In this document: positions 1 through 11,241 of the stretch, piece after piece
How the letters are laid out: every line of letters starts with the position of its first letter
Position numbering within the stretch: the stretch's first letter is position 1
Assembly: GCA_020746875.1 (NCBI GenBank)
Contig: JAGTJL010000009.1
Coordinates: forward strand, 1,860,001 to 1,924,000
Direction of reading: 5' to 3'
Length of the DNA stretch: 64,000 nucleotides
From: Rhexocercosporidium sp. MPI-PUGE-AT-0058
Taxonomy: Eukaryota; Ascomycota; Leotiomycetes; Helotiales
Notes under the pieces: generated by a model
Databases searched by the model: none
Told to the model about the DNA's origin: nothing
What the model saw: only the letters and a program-made list of their open reading frames with translations
Made by a program: the position numbers and the translations under genes

Positions 1-101
1 GAGAGTTAGAATTTGTTCTTGCTAAGTTGGAGTCAATATTGCGCTTGGTCGTTGAGCGTCCTGCATAAGAGTCAGCTTTGAAACGAGTTGAGATATCAAC
101 A

Positions 102-993
102 CTATGGTGGCTCACCCCTGGGTCTCTCTTCTGCCATGTTGTTTTTTGTTCCTTGTTGCATGACTGTTGACAGCCCTGTTGGAATTTCCGCTGTCTTCGC
201 CTGTTTTCCTGATATCGAAGTGTTGTTTTCACTTTTGTTATCCTCATGGTCATCGTAGGTCTGCGGCTTATTCGGTTGTATAGCTTGCCTCCCAACATGC
301 AACTCGAACCAATCCTAGGTTACATTGCTGAGAGGAACGCCAAACTCTTGCACGACCTCAGCTTTGCTCAGCGTCTTGTCAGGAAAATGACTCTGCCAGT
401 GAGTATTCCAATACTAGTGAACTTGACTCTTCTCCAGAGGGTCGACAAAGGATTCGTTGAACACAAGGGACATCGCAGAACGTGAAAGGTGGGATTCTCT
501 CCACCGTGGGCAGTACGAACCACAGTTTCGTTTCGGTTGACATCGGAAATTCGTAATTTTGGCCCTGGCGGATGATATTCAGGAGTTGATGGCACTGCGT
601 TGACTGGAGCTTGTCCTTCAACTGTATCTGAACTTCGATGAGGTGTCTCGGTCTTATTCGTAGTCTTGTCGCTTCCAGACTGGTGTTGCATGCTAGTCAG
701 AGAATCTCCGGATGTCTCGCCTGATCTTGTAGATGATTCCTGATTCAAAATCTTCTTCCCAGCTCGACTCTCAATTTCGTTCCTTGCCACACGCGACGGA
801 GGCGTCTTGTCATGATCCCCAGACTGAACTGTCAAACTGTCTCTGGCAAGGAGTTTATCAATACAGCTTCCTGAGAATCTAGACAATATCTCGGTCAGAT
901 GCGACTTCTCTGTTGCATTTCTTGCTTCAATTCTTCTCTTATCCTCTTCAGCCCGGCGAACACCTCTCACTTCATCTTCTTCCGCCCTCGAAC
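102..993 (-). pseudogene. Broken member of a local Cys/His-domain gene family
   Basis: The reading frame from about 993 to 470 encodes a Lys/Arg/Ser-rich N-terminus and then the start of the family domain: ETVVRT, then FHVLRCPLC with a C-x2-C pair. The rest of the domain (YWNTHWQSH, VVQEFG, DWFE) continues in a different frame, so a frameshift lies near 440-470. In that frame two TAG codons interrupt the domain, at 414-416 and 315-317 (read on the minus strand), and the frame then stays open to 102. No ATG begins the N-terminal frame; it opens after a TAA near 993, so the start is lost or lies in an unrecognised upstream exon. I found no GT..AG intron in the right phase that would remove the lesions. 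The related genes at 1453-2073 and 4558-6431 are intact. Function unknown. Confidence 0.55.
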
Positions 994-1452
994 TTTACTC
1001 ACACTCGTAGCATCCAGAAGAGCCCTTCATGAAGCTATCTCTACGGTCTTTGATATCCTTGGTATCCTTGGTAGAGAGTAGAACTATCTGGCGGCCTCAT
1101 CTCTTTCAGGAGCGAAAGTTGTGCATGTTTTCTCACAATCTGCTCGGCATAAGTGCTTCAGTAGAGGAAGCCAGGCTTATCCCGCTATCCGGTCACTTCA
1201 AGAGGCCAAATGATTGGTTGTTACGACAAAATGACAAGGTCTCACAAAGATACTACAGATTTCTACGGGATAACTGCAAGAGTGAGGGGTGTTTCAAAAG
1301 TGCTTCACATGAATAGCAGTATCGTGGGACTTGGCAATGATTTGTTTACTTTTTGCTCGCCTAGGCCGTTTGCTGCATCGGCGAGACTCAACAGTCTGCA
1401 TCGTGGGTTTCCACATCCTCTCCATCCCTAGCATTGGATTGACACCTGAAGT

Positions 1453-2073
1453 CTAGCCAACTTCTGTTGACCGCTGTTTTTGAGTGGAGCTTCTAGTCTC
1501 CGCGCCCTCGCGTGATCCCTCCGCATTTCTTCCACCCCCTCCATCGCTTGTACCGTCATCCTCACGATCATTTTTGGCCGCATCCACTCCTTTCCCACCC
1601 AACACGGCTGTTACTGGTCGATGGTACTTCTCAAACCTCGCCCAGTGCTCTCTGTACCACTTCTCTGCATCATTATCGTCATCAGGATACAACAACTTCT
1701 TGCCAAACGTAGACACAACGTCGCAAATGCGGAAATTCGGATTCCGTACAGGATGCATTTGGCCATGGATCGCCCACGCTCTCAAAAGTCCATTCATGTC
1801 TCCGTACGGCTTGAATTTGGTGCCTGTGTAAGAACACTGGCCAGGTGCGTTCATCATCACACACTGAAGGACGAAGGATTCGGGTTTCGAGTCGTGGCTT
1901 TTAAATCTGGACCATGCGTCCGTCCTGACCACGGTTTCCCAACTCTTGACGCCGCTCGCCCAGACCAGTCTTTTTGGCTCGGGACCTTTCTGCTGGTAGA
2001 TCTCGCTGTCGTTCTTTTTGTTGTCTTCCTTCTCGCCACTTTTCTCGGCGCGACCTTTTTCGACTTTGGGCAT
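1453..2073 (-). CDS. Hypothetical protein, second member of the local Cys/His-domain family
   Basis: Single-exon gene of 206 aa. I chose the ATG at 2073 (MPKVEKGRAEK); the frame stays open upstream without another supported start. A basic, Lys/Glu-rich N-terminus of about 40 residues precedes the shared domain: SWETVVRTDAW, then FVLQC-x8-C, then AWAIHGQMH (W-x2-H-x3-H), DVVSTFG and WARFE. The C-terminal 50 residues are low complexity (Gly, Ser, Arg, Glu). Spacing of the Cys and His pairs suggests a metal-binding fold, but I know no named family with this pattern. Flanking genes on the same strand carry the same domain, so this is probably a tandem, lineage-specific family. No signal peptide or membrane segment is evident, and the charge suggests a nuclear or cytosolic protein. 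Confidence 0.6.
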   Translation of the reverse strand: MPKVEKGRAEKSGEKEDNKKNDSEIYQQKGPEPKRLVWASGVKSWETVVRTDAWSRFKSHDSKPESFVLQCVMMNAPGQCSYTGTKFKPYGDMNGLLRAWAIHGQMHPVRNPNFRICDVVSTFGKKLLYPDDDNDAEKWYREHWARFEKYHRPVTAVLGGKGVDAAKNDREDDGTSDGGGGRNAEGSREGAETRSSTQKQRSTEVG

Positions 2074-2984
2074 GGTTGCTTGCGATAGGAGGGTTACTAC
2101 AAAATGTTCTGAGGACGCGCAGTTGGCTTTAGAAACCTTGTTGATAATGTAGTTGAAAAGTGTCCGAATACGCAAAGCCTACTTGAGAATATCGAAGACA
2201 ATACATGGAAACTGCCAGGAAGCCCAAGAAATGATGCTGCGAAGAATTGACTAAAGAGAAAACTTGAAAATTCAATCCTCTTCAAGATTCTACGAAAGGT
2301 TTGAATTGTCTTGAAGATCGCCTATTATTTAAGTAGAAAATCAACAGAAGCGATGTGCAACCGTTAGCTTCCTCGCAATTCCTCCTCTGGCAGCCCATGG
2401 ACAATCAAAATACGTTATTTGCAGATTTCTAGAACTGCCCAGAAAATGTTAGAAGCTTCACCACAGAAGGCGTGAACAGTAGAAGTGAAATTCTCCTGCA
2501 CTCAAGGTTCGGATTCATTATTTGTTGACTTTGTCCTCGCTTGATGCTTTGTTGCATTAGCAAACTCTTAGAAATCTTGTCAAGAATGAGGCCATCCAAC
2601 TCACGAACAATGGGATATTCCAAAAGACAATGCAAGAACTTTTTATCTGATGGTAAGGTTTATTGACTCTGTATCTACAATATTGTTGGCGATCTAGACG
2701 GAGCAAATTCAATGCGTGCAATATCATCACCAGAAAAATACACAGCTTGAAAGCTCAGTAGCCCCCCAAAGCATCCACAACAACCATTTCCCTGGCATAA
2801 ACAACAATCGTAACCAATCACTCCGTCCCAAAGCACTCTGAGGGTCGGGAAAATCGCAATACACTTCACGTCGCCCCTTCATTCTCCTCCCCCAAACCCG
2901 CTCAAGGGGAAGTCGAGACTCTCCATGCACAATCTTCTTCCCTCCTTTGATTTTTCGGGCGTAACACAAGCCATTAAAACTACT

Positions 2985-3407
2985 TCATGGTTTTACTCTC
3001 TTTGAATCCCCTGGTGACGAAGTCCTCGACCGACTGCGTATCCGCTTGGCAGAAGCTTTAGTCTCTGACACATCACTCGAGCGTCTGCTAACAGCAAGCG
3101 GGCTAGACGGCTCGGAGCTGGTCAGTTGACCTGAAGCCGGTAGCTCCATAGTGTATTAATATCATGTCCCAATCTTCTCACCGAACAGGAGTATACCTTG
3201 GCTGGACGCTAGATCGGGGTTAAACTTGATGCTGGATTGGGAAAGGACACGACGTGACCTCTTAGCCGGTCCGAGCCCCTCACCATCATCGAAAGATTGA
3301 TCTATCTCTCCTGAATGCCCCGAAGATTGCGACGATCCGAATGGCTCGCCACCTTGGGAAGAGGGGTTTCCGCCATCCAGACTAGTGCCATTCCATGCGC
3401 GATCCAT
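2985..3407 (-). CDS. Small hypothetical basic/serine-rich protein, two exons
   Basis: Predicted exons 3407-3182 and 3130-2985 are joined across a 51-nt intron (GTGAGA donor, TTCAG acceptor, TATTAATAC near the branch region) and give 123 aa in frame. The N-terminal half is rich in Gly, Ser and Asp (GEPFGSSQSSGHSG). The C-terminal half has basic clusters (AKRSRR; KRIRSRSRTSSPGDSKR) resembling nuclear localisation or SR-type sequence. I recognise no domain. It sits between two members of the Cys/His family on the same strand but has no Cys/His pairs itself. Chance ORF joining is possible; the in-phase intron and consistent serine-rich character are the only support. Confidence 0.35.
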
Positions 3408-4557
3408 CCTGTTGGTAACTTATATTCATCTTTTCGAATATCTCCAGGCCGTTCGTCGAGTATTTTTCTTGCCTTTCGGCGGCTAGAGCCTGAATTAGCT
3501 TCGAGCGTTTTTCTTTCTATCCAGTTTCTATTGTGATGAGAAGAGGTTTAAGGAATTAGATGGCTTCTAGAGGGATGTGGATCTTTGTGGTGGTGGTGGA
3601 TAGTAATTTAGTAGTGTTGGTTTCTGATGCTACCTACTGCCTAGTATCTTCATCATCTATGACACACTCGTCGCGATTATCGCCCACCATGGCTGTTTGG
3701 AAACTTTTAGTTGAGATGGTGTGGACTTCTCAAGCCGGATCAATGGATTATGCCAAGGCAGCTCGCTCTATCGACAAATATCATGTACCTAAAATGCCCT
3801 ATGACTACACTGATTAGCCTCCAAAGGTAGACAGGGAAAGTAAAGAAATCAGGCAAACCTCAAGAAGTAAGACATCGGACCAACATGAGTCGATACTACA
3901 GAAAGTTCGAGCGTCACCTGTACGTTTCTAGCAAGCAATTTAGCTCAATCAACAACTGAAGGACAACTCTTGAGCTCTTGAGCCAGAACAATCTCGAATA
4001 TTGTCCAAAAAAAACCCTCCCGGTGTTTCCGAGACTAATTTATAGAGATCAGTCTCAACGACATATTAAGAGCACTACAGTATCTAGAAAATCCTTCTAG
4101 ATAACACGAGTAAACGCCCTACGATCGACCAAAGGAACTAAATACACAGCTCGACAATCTACTAGGACCTACCGGTATATTTGAAATGAATCTATGCGCA
4201 AAAGTCTGAAGAGTTCCTGAAATCTCTACGCTCGTAAGGAGACACATCTGAAGATGGTTGAGGCCAGAATTATCATTGAAGCATGTTTATTGACTTTGCC
4301 ATTCGCTTAGAACTTGCTCACAAGACTCCCTGAATCATGTACAAGGAAGTAGAACATCCCGAACTGTGACACATTCGTCTCCACACAAGCGTCAAGAAAC
4401 TGTCATTGGATAATGGATTGAGCGAACTTGATCCAAATCCTGCCAACAAGCGGTGCCTGGTCCTGCCACCCAAAACAATTGGCGACCATCATTCCTGAGA
4501 ACCTCAAAAACAGTGCACCGAGCTCTTGTATCCAGAACCCAAATCTTGCACAAAATC
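3408..4557. other. Intergenic stretch, no supported gene
   Basis: Short open frames on both strands have no recognisable domain, no splice-consistent extension and unremarkable composition. The left part should contain the promoter of the small minus-strand gene ending at 2985, and the right part the 3' region of the three-exon gene that ends at 4558. I see nothing else. Confidence 0.4.
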
Positions 4558-6431
4558 CTACAGCTTCGGAGGATTGCGAAATAGCATCGCATGGAGGCGT
4601 GACTCAGTCTCAATTTCCCTCCTCTGCTGCTCCGTGTCCATTCGGGCTAGCCGTGCCCGTGTGGTCTCTGGTCTTGTCTGTAAGATTGGACTCCCAAGCC
4701 TATTTTTTCCTTGTGGTAGCCTTGGATTCTGCGGTGCCGAAGAGGTTGTGTGGCTCTTATTCTTCTTTGGACGTGAACCGCTTGCGAAGGACAAGTCTTG
4801 AGAACGCTTACGTGTAGTATGCGAAGGTGCTGATGTTTTGACCTTAGACTTTGAATATGCTTCCGTGTGCTTCTTGGTGGTAGCAGCAATTTGGTCTTGG
4901 CGCTCTGTCCAAAATTATGTCAGTCAGAAGTATAAGATGAGGCGAAGTAGATAATCACCTGTAGACACATCACCTATTGGTGGTCTGCCACTCCGATGTT
5001 GATGAGGATTCGTTCCTGTCAATTTGAATGAGGCAGTGGCTCTTCCTTCGCCACTTGGTAACGTTTGTTTCGCAGTCTGCATCGTGGGCTGCTCCAAGTC
5101 CGAGCCAGGAGATTCGACTCGAGCGAGATCTTTTGGGTTGTGATTATTGGGAGTGTATGGGTGTCTTTGAGGTAAGAAAAGGCTCTCCTCCTCTTCGTCG
5201 ATACTTTCGTAGTCTCCATCTTCGTCTTCGTCTGGTTCCGCAATGGTGCTTTGATCTTGTTTCCGTTCTTCTTGCAATCTCGATGTCTTGTTGAGAGGAA
5301 CTCCTTTTGGTTGCTCTCTATCTGAGGGAATAAGGCCAGGAGAAGGCTGAACATCGTCCGGGCCTAGTGTCACGTTAGTAAATGCTGTATATTCAAGCCG
5401 ATTGCTCAGGCAATTTTCGCTGGACGCGACATACCGATATCATCCTCCGAGGGTACTTCGTAGCTTTGTGGAGTAGCCCTAGACCTTCTCGGTCTATTGC
5501 TAGAGATTCCCGTTTCTAACATACCTCTTGTACTCCGGGTATTGAACTGTTTTTGCATTTTAATGGCAACCTCTCGGTCTTTAGCAATATCTGCAGCGGT
5601 TTGGGATGTCGTCTCCCCATCATCTTTTTCCACCGCAATCTTCTGCCCATCTCCACCGCTGTGCGTCCATCCATTGCTTTCGTCCCGTGAAGAATCCGAA
5701 CTGTCAATGAGACTCTCCAGATCTGCGGGCTTGTGTCTTTGGCTAGTACAAGGAACAATATTGTATGCTATGGATTTTCCTTCAAACTCTTTCCACATAT
5801 CAGTACAGACCCCTGTAACTCTCACACCGAAAGTTTTGACCAGGTCTTTGTCCAGCATTTCTCCGTGCTTCTCTCGATGCATCTCCCGGTTATGATTCCT
5901 CCACACTCTCGTAAGATGTTTAACGGACATTACTTTCGACTTAAAAGGTCTTCTGGCGTCGATGCAGGAATAGCAACGGAGGACATATATTACATCGTCT
6001 TCTCTGACCAGAGACTCCCACACCTTGACGTCGTCAATTGATATGGATTTAGGCCGTTCCAACTTGACTTCATGAGATTGAAGTTCGCCCTCGACTTCCG
6101 CCCCTTCGCAGACTTCGTTGTATCGCATCATAGCCTGTCCGTATTGGAGTGTCTCCTCCTTTGTTATTCGATCTCGTAACTCTTCATCTTCCTTCCTGCG
6201 CTCAATTTCCCTTTCCTCATCCTCCTGCCGTCTTTTCTCGATGATACTCCCCATCTCCTCGTCTATTCGCCGGTCGATATTTCCCATGGCATCCTTGTAG
6301 ATTTGCATGGCCTTGGGACCTGGGTGCTTCGGATTAGCGTAAAGTTTTGTAGGTCGTCCATTTGCTGGTAGTTGGGCCGCATTTTCTTCGATCGACATAG
6401 CTGTGTCGATGTCCTCGATGCCCGAATCCAT
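4558..6431 (-). CDS. Hypothetical protein, third and largest member of the Cys/His-domain family
   Basis: Three exons: 6431-5435, 5363-4959 and 4904-4558, with introns of 71 nt (GTATGT..CTAG) and 54 nt (GTGATT..ACAG, TGACTGAC branch). They total 582 aa. The N-terminus is acidic to mixed, followed by a long charged Glu/Arg-rich helix around residues 50-115 (coiled-coil-like: RRQEDEEREIERRKEDEE). The family domain follows: VWESLVRED, YVLRCYSC (C-x2-C), RVWRNHNREMH (W-x2-H-x4-H), LVKTFG and MWKEFE. The C-terminal half is disordered, with acidic (DEDEDGDYESIDEEEE) and basic (RPKKNKS) tracts. No enzymatic motif is visible. The basic patches, acidic tract and putative metal site suggest a nuclear regulatory or chromatin-type protein, which is inference only. 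Confidence 0.6.
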
Positions 6432-7412
6432 TGGAAGTTGGACTGCAGCTCTTGGATAGAGTTGCCGGAGCGAAGAGCAAGGAGCAAGGAATTATGTATG
6501 AGTCCTGCTACGAATGAGACGTAACAATGCAATGATAGACGCAAAAAATGGATTAAATATTTTCTGTGCTCGAAGATGCTGAGAGGAGACCAAAGCTGTA
6601 AGCTGGAGCAGGAAGAGTAAAAGGTAGGTACAAAACAGTCAACTTGAAAGGTAAGAGCCAGCCACCCAAAGCTGTCGAAGGGGAAGAGCGACTCGAGAAA
6701 AAGTTACCAGCCACATATGTAAAAGAAGACATGCATGATAGGAATAGGCAACACAGTAGATCCTCGAATCGAAGCAACGTGTTATCGCAAAAGCCAGGTA
6801 AAAATGAGAAATTATGGCGAGTTAAACAGACTATGTCTATATCCCAGGGAGATAGAAACGAAGCTCAAAGAAAAGAAAGGAAGAAAAGAGGGAGAGGATT
6901 CTATCTGATCATGACGAGAAAAGGTCTAGGTAAAGTAAGGATACCTGATTAAGAAAATTCTCCTAGATAATGTTTAGCAAAGATGGGAGTTGGCCACCCG
7001 GCATGCAAGGTAAGAGATGCTCTCATTGCAGTCTTCAAAGATATGGCAATGCGATCAATACAAGACATTACTTTGACCCACTGGATCTCATAATACCACG
7101 AGATGTCTATAACTTCCAACGGGTGGCGAACAACGGACTGAACTTCATCGAATCCCAATTCTCTAAGACCATGCTTCTAAACCAATCTATACTTCTTTCT
7201 TCTATTTCGTACCCATCAGAGAATCATTTGATTCTATACCATGCCATGCCAGGCATTCAATATCCAATGCCAATTCTATTCATACATCGCCTAAACCTTG
7301 ACTCGGCGTTTTATACCCCTCTTTCCTAACCGTATTCATTCTCTCGACACATCGACTCTATGATGTGACAGGTAAGTAAAGTCGTAAGTTGCATCCAGTC
7401 ATCGCCTTCTCT
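6432..7412. other. Intergenic stretch between a Cys/His-family gene and the ZIP transporter
   Basis: About 1 kb with no supported gene. It should hold the promoter of the gene starting at 6431 and the 3' end of the transporter that stops at 7413. Short frames here lack homology I recognise. Confidence 0.4.
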
Positions 7413-8838
7413 TCAAGCCCATCTACCGAGGACAGCCATGAGCGCAGCTCCGAGACACATACACCCGTAAGCGAAGAGCATCATCTTGACAGAGCTCTTG
7501 CGCATCTCAGGGTTGAACATAAATTCGTGGGCCATCAATTCCACCAATCCGGTGTAGATCAGAATGCCAGCACTGATCGCATCAAAGACACCCTGCACAA
7601 TAAGTGTTCGAGCACTTCCTGGTTCGAAGCTACTCCGGACGCCGAGACCAATGGCAATGGCAATTGGCGTGGTCAGACCAAAAGCTCCTCCCATCGCCCA
7701 TGGAAGCCAGCTCTTGCTTGTCGGCCACGATGCAGTTGCCAGCCGGGAACCCAATCCGAGACCTTCGAAAGTTTGATGGAACGAGAGGACGATGTAGAGG
7801 ACATTGAACTCGGCTCCGGCCACAGCAAGCGTGAGACCAATGAATATGGAGTGGAAGATGACACCAAATTCGAGGATGAAGAGTCCGGTCATCTGAGCTG
7901 CAAAATGTTCATCATCATCAGAGTGGGACCGACTGTGCCCGAGATGATCCTGACCTCCTGGGGGGTAGCTGAAATCGTCTTCTCGTCCTGGCACGCCTCC
8001 GTTGGAAACCACCCTTGACGGTCCCTCGCCAATGGCCACATTGTTGACAGTCGAAGACGCACTTTCGCCAGCATGATCGTGGTCATGATCTGCAATGGTT
8101 GCTAGATAATTGGATTAGCACTGAAAGGTAAACTTTGCAACGTCACAATGTAAAGGAGTTGGCCCGTAATCACCCAAGAAGGCAAAAAATCGGAATCCTA
8201 CGTTCAAATTAAACGATAAAGAATGCTTACGTTTCTTTAGTGTGCTGTCCGAACCACCATACTTTTCAGTATCTCGCAATAGGTTCTTTGCTGGATCAGC
8301 GCTCTCGTGCTCATGAGATCCAAAGACGTCGAATCGAGATGCCATGAGTTCAATGAAAAACATGGTGAAGATAGTCATAAGGGCAATTCCTTCCGCCCAG
8401 CTGTAATCGGTGATCGGACCTGACAGACATGGTGAGTGAAGAGCTTCTGTAGCTGGTGCCATGAGCTGCATCGGGTCAGTATTGTCCAAAAATAGTCCCA
8501 GGGACATTAGGTATGGAATATTCCTGGATGAGCTGCCGAGCTCAAGTTACTCACATGGATGAATGCCGTAGCAATAATGACACCCGAACCAAAGTATTTT
8601 GCAATGAAGAAAGCCACAGGAGGCACATGCATGCGCTTCGTTCTCGCAAGGGCAATTGGCAACAGGGCACCTACAGCAAGCATTAGCTGACGTGAATTGT
8701 AGTTCCAAACGGTATAAACATACCCAGCATAGATCCGAACCCAATCACGAAGATACAAGAAATGCGCAGTCCCAATCGGCCGTCATATTCGTTGCCATTG
8801 TCGCAAGACACCTCGACAAAGGGCGGGACTGTCGACAT
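7413..8838 (-). CDS. ZIP-family zinc/iron transporter (Zrt1/Zrt2-like)
   Basis: Four exons, 8838-8724, 8670-8555, 8465-8231 and 8101-7413, sum to 1155 nt (384 aa). It imports Zn2+ or a related divalent metal across the plasma or an organelle membrane. Family hallmarks are clear: TM1 GFGSMLGALLPIAL, TM2 with GSGVIIATAFIHLM, TM4 EFGVIFHSIFIGLTLAV and TM5 SFHQTFEGLGLG, with the intramembrane His/Glu ligands of the family (HS in TM4, H-x3-E in TM5), then TM6-8 to the C-terminus. Between TM3 and TM4 is a histidine-rich cytosolic loop with two clusters (DHDHDH and HLGHSRSHSDDDEH), the usual metal-sensing loop. Length is typical for fungal Zrt proteins. Metal specificity cannot be told from sequence; zinc is most likely. 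Confidence 0.93.
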
Positions 8839-9209
8839 GACGATGTATACAAGCGCACTTCTCTTCTTCTACCCACTTCTTCCTCTTCCGCTCCCGCTCG
8901 CCAACCCGCGAGCTATCTCTGAATGTATATATCGGCCAATTGTGTTCGCAAACCAAAATATTGTAGGGCTTGTCGGCACAAAGGTTGAGTCGAGCGTAGG
9001 AGAAGTTTCGAGGGCTCAAGAACGACAATACTCGAGGTGTGTTTATAGGATTCGAGGAGAGGTTGTTAATCTCATAGAAAGTGAAAGGTAGGGTAGGGTA
9101 ATGCCGCAGACTTTCTCACGCGGAAGAAGAAGCGTTGATACTAGAGAACGACGGTTCTTGTTAGTCGCTGGCACTTTGTTCTTGTATGGGGGGGAGGAGG
9201 AAGACATCT

Positions 9210-9237
9210 GGGTCTGGGTCTGTGTCTGGGTCTGGGG
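9210..9237 (+). repeat. GGGTCT repeat, potential G-quadruplex upstream of the ZIP gene
   Basis: Four GGG runs separated by TCT, TCTGTGTCT and TCT form an imperfect hexamer repeat about 370-400 bp upstream of the transporter start codon. The spacing satisfies the usual quadruplex pattern. A regulatory role is not shown. Confidence 0.5.
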
Positions 9238-9919
9238 CGGATGAACAAAGAGGTGGGCGTGAATAAGTGAGTACCTTGTGAGGTAGGCAATCGGAGGGCT
9301 GACACACCTGCAGAACAATCACAAATCACTCAGCTGAAGGAGTTGGTGTTGGTGTCGATGACTGCGCAGGAATGCAATGATGCCAACACGAATATATATG
9401 TAGAAACAGGATGTGACGGAAAAGGATGCAAGAGGATGAGGAAGACATAATAGAAAGCAAGATGTGAGCGATACAAGGAAGATACCAGGTCGGTGGGTAG
9501 GTGGGTGGGCTTGGAGGGGCAGAAATGGCAGACAGAAATGGCAGAGACGAAACTCGAAAACCACCTTGTTGGATACCCCCAAGCGAATGAGGAAGAAGAA
9601 GCTGCACGCACGCAGGGAATGAATGGGAATGCGATTCTTGAGAGAAACTACTTCTCTCAATGCATCGAGTAGCTGGATCATATAAACTTTGACCATCTCT
9701 CGAACAACAAAAACAAAAATGAAAAAGCATTCCTGTTGCTGGACCATGCGCTGGTCATTTGAATAGACAGAAAGAAGCGAATATGACTTCAGAGGGCCCT
9801 AGCCCAACCACCACGATGACATCGTCGCTGGTCCTTCGCAAACGGCGCTTCGACTATGCCCAGATGCCATCAGTGCCATTCGGGCATAGTCGCCTGGCCC
9901 TTGCGCTCGTCGGTCCCTT

Positions 9920-9948
9920 TGTTTTCTTTTCTTTTCTTTTCTTTTCTT
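9920..9948. repeat. (TTTTC)n microsatellite
   Basis: Five near-perfect TTTTC units in intergenic DNA; ordinary simple-sequence repeat with no visible gene context. Confidence 0.8.
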
Positions 9949-10540
9949 CTCCTCTCTTTACTCGTATCGCAGGCGGCAGATACGACGATGCTGTACGCCT
10001 CTGGCTTTTGTCGAAACCATTCCCATGATCCTTTGATTGTGCGGTGAGGAAGGAGCTGAAAGTAAGGTTACGAGGACAAGGGGAGAAGAGAAGAGGGAGT
10101 TCATCGAGTCGAGCGGAAGGAAGTGATACAGCCAGCACATCTCGTGGGCTTCGCTCAAGCACCAGTCAAAAGCGAGGACTTCTACTTCGGTGCAACGTCA
10201 CTGGTCCAGCACGTGTCGATGTTCCGAGAAGCTGTATCTTCAAAGGCACATTTCAGGGTCGACAATTGATCACTGTGTATTTAACTGACAACCGCTGAAG
10301 ATGAATATATCTTAACTGCATTTGAGTATGGGTGCATAGATGCATTGAGCAGCACTTTTGTTGTCCCCTGAATGTCACGTTTGCTTTGTTTTCATTCAAA
10401 CCTCATTTGAAACCTGCGAGATACAGGTACCAAGGTAGTGTTCGCGAAAAAGTCGTTGTTTATCCAGCTCCAAGTATCTCAAACTATCCTCGCCGCACTA
10501 CAAGAACATATCTACGTGACTACATAATCGAATTGTACGG

Positions 10541-10860
10541 ATCTGGATCCCATGATATTCAAGATAGACTTTCCTTATTTATTTGATTTTTTCTACTCTT
10601 CTCGTGACAGGCATAGTGCGAATAAGCTATCGTTGAATTCCAAACGACAACTTTACATCTTAAGTCCAAAAATTACAGGATTCCTTACTACTGCTACCGT
10701 ATCAATCCCGGAACGTGGACGTATGTGATCTAGATCTCACAAGAGCTGAGATGGACTTTCTCTCTCTTTCCAAGCATTCCGACATGTCTTACCGCTATTC
10801 TCCAGGTCAGAGCATATATGTATCGAAATCTAGATCTCACGACAGCCGAGATAGAGTTTC
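10541..10860 (+). repeat. Three dispersed copies of a 33-nt degenerate unit
   Basis: Copies begin at 10541, 10728 and 10828, each 33 nt, spaced 187 and 100 bp apart. All share ATCT-x-GATC-x-CA at the left and a GAT-rGA-xTTTC end. The two right-hand copies share ATCTAGATCTCAC exactly. Most differences between copies are transitions, which would fit ageing by point mutation of an old duplication. The parent element is not recognisable. Confidence 0.6.
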
Positions 10861-11241
10861 TAAGTTCGTTTTTTCCCCCTTCATATCAGAGGAATGGGGA
10901 CAGTTCAGGTGGACGTCCACGTATATATTTGGAAGCGACGATGATCGCCAGATATCAACTCAATAGCTATTCACAAATGACGATGAATATTATACTAGCT
11001 CACATCCCTCCCAACTAAGGTACCAACCAAGCTAGGTCCAGACTTTCATAATGAGTGTTGGCACATTTATTTCTACCCTCACATCAACAGTCAGGCGAGC
11101 GGGCTCCAGAAAATTACCTCCAAGCCTGCGGACCCTCAACCTCAACACATTCCACCTTCACCAGCACCTCCTTCTCAACAAGCACCTCCTTCCCATTCCC
11201 ATCCACATCCCCATCCACATCACTATCCCTATCCCTCTCAC

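Larger units (their letters stand above)
8839..11241. other. Long intergenic region with G-run tract, pentamer microsatellite and a 33-nt repeat
   Basis: No supported gene. The left 600 bases are the promoter side of the ZIP gene. Positions 9210-9237 hold four GGG runs spaced by TCT or TCTGTGTCT on the plus strand. Positions 9920-9948 are a (TTTTC)n microsatellite. At 10541-10860 lie three diverged copies of a 33-nt unit. The open frames here have no recognisable content. Confidence 0.5.

Noticed and set aside
9273..9284. ACCTTGTGAGGT near-palindrome as a zinc-response element for the ZIP gene
   Set aside because: One base longer than the yeast consensus and about 440 bp from the start; too weak to call.
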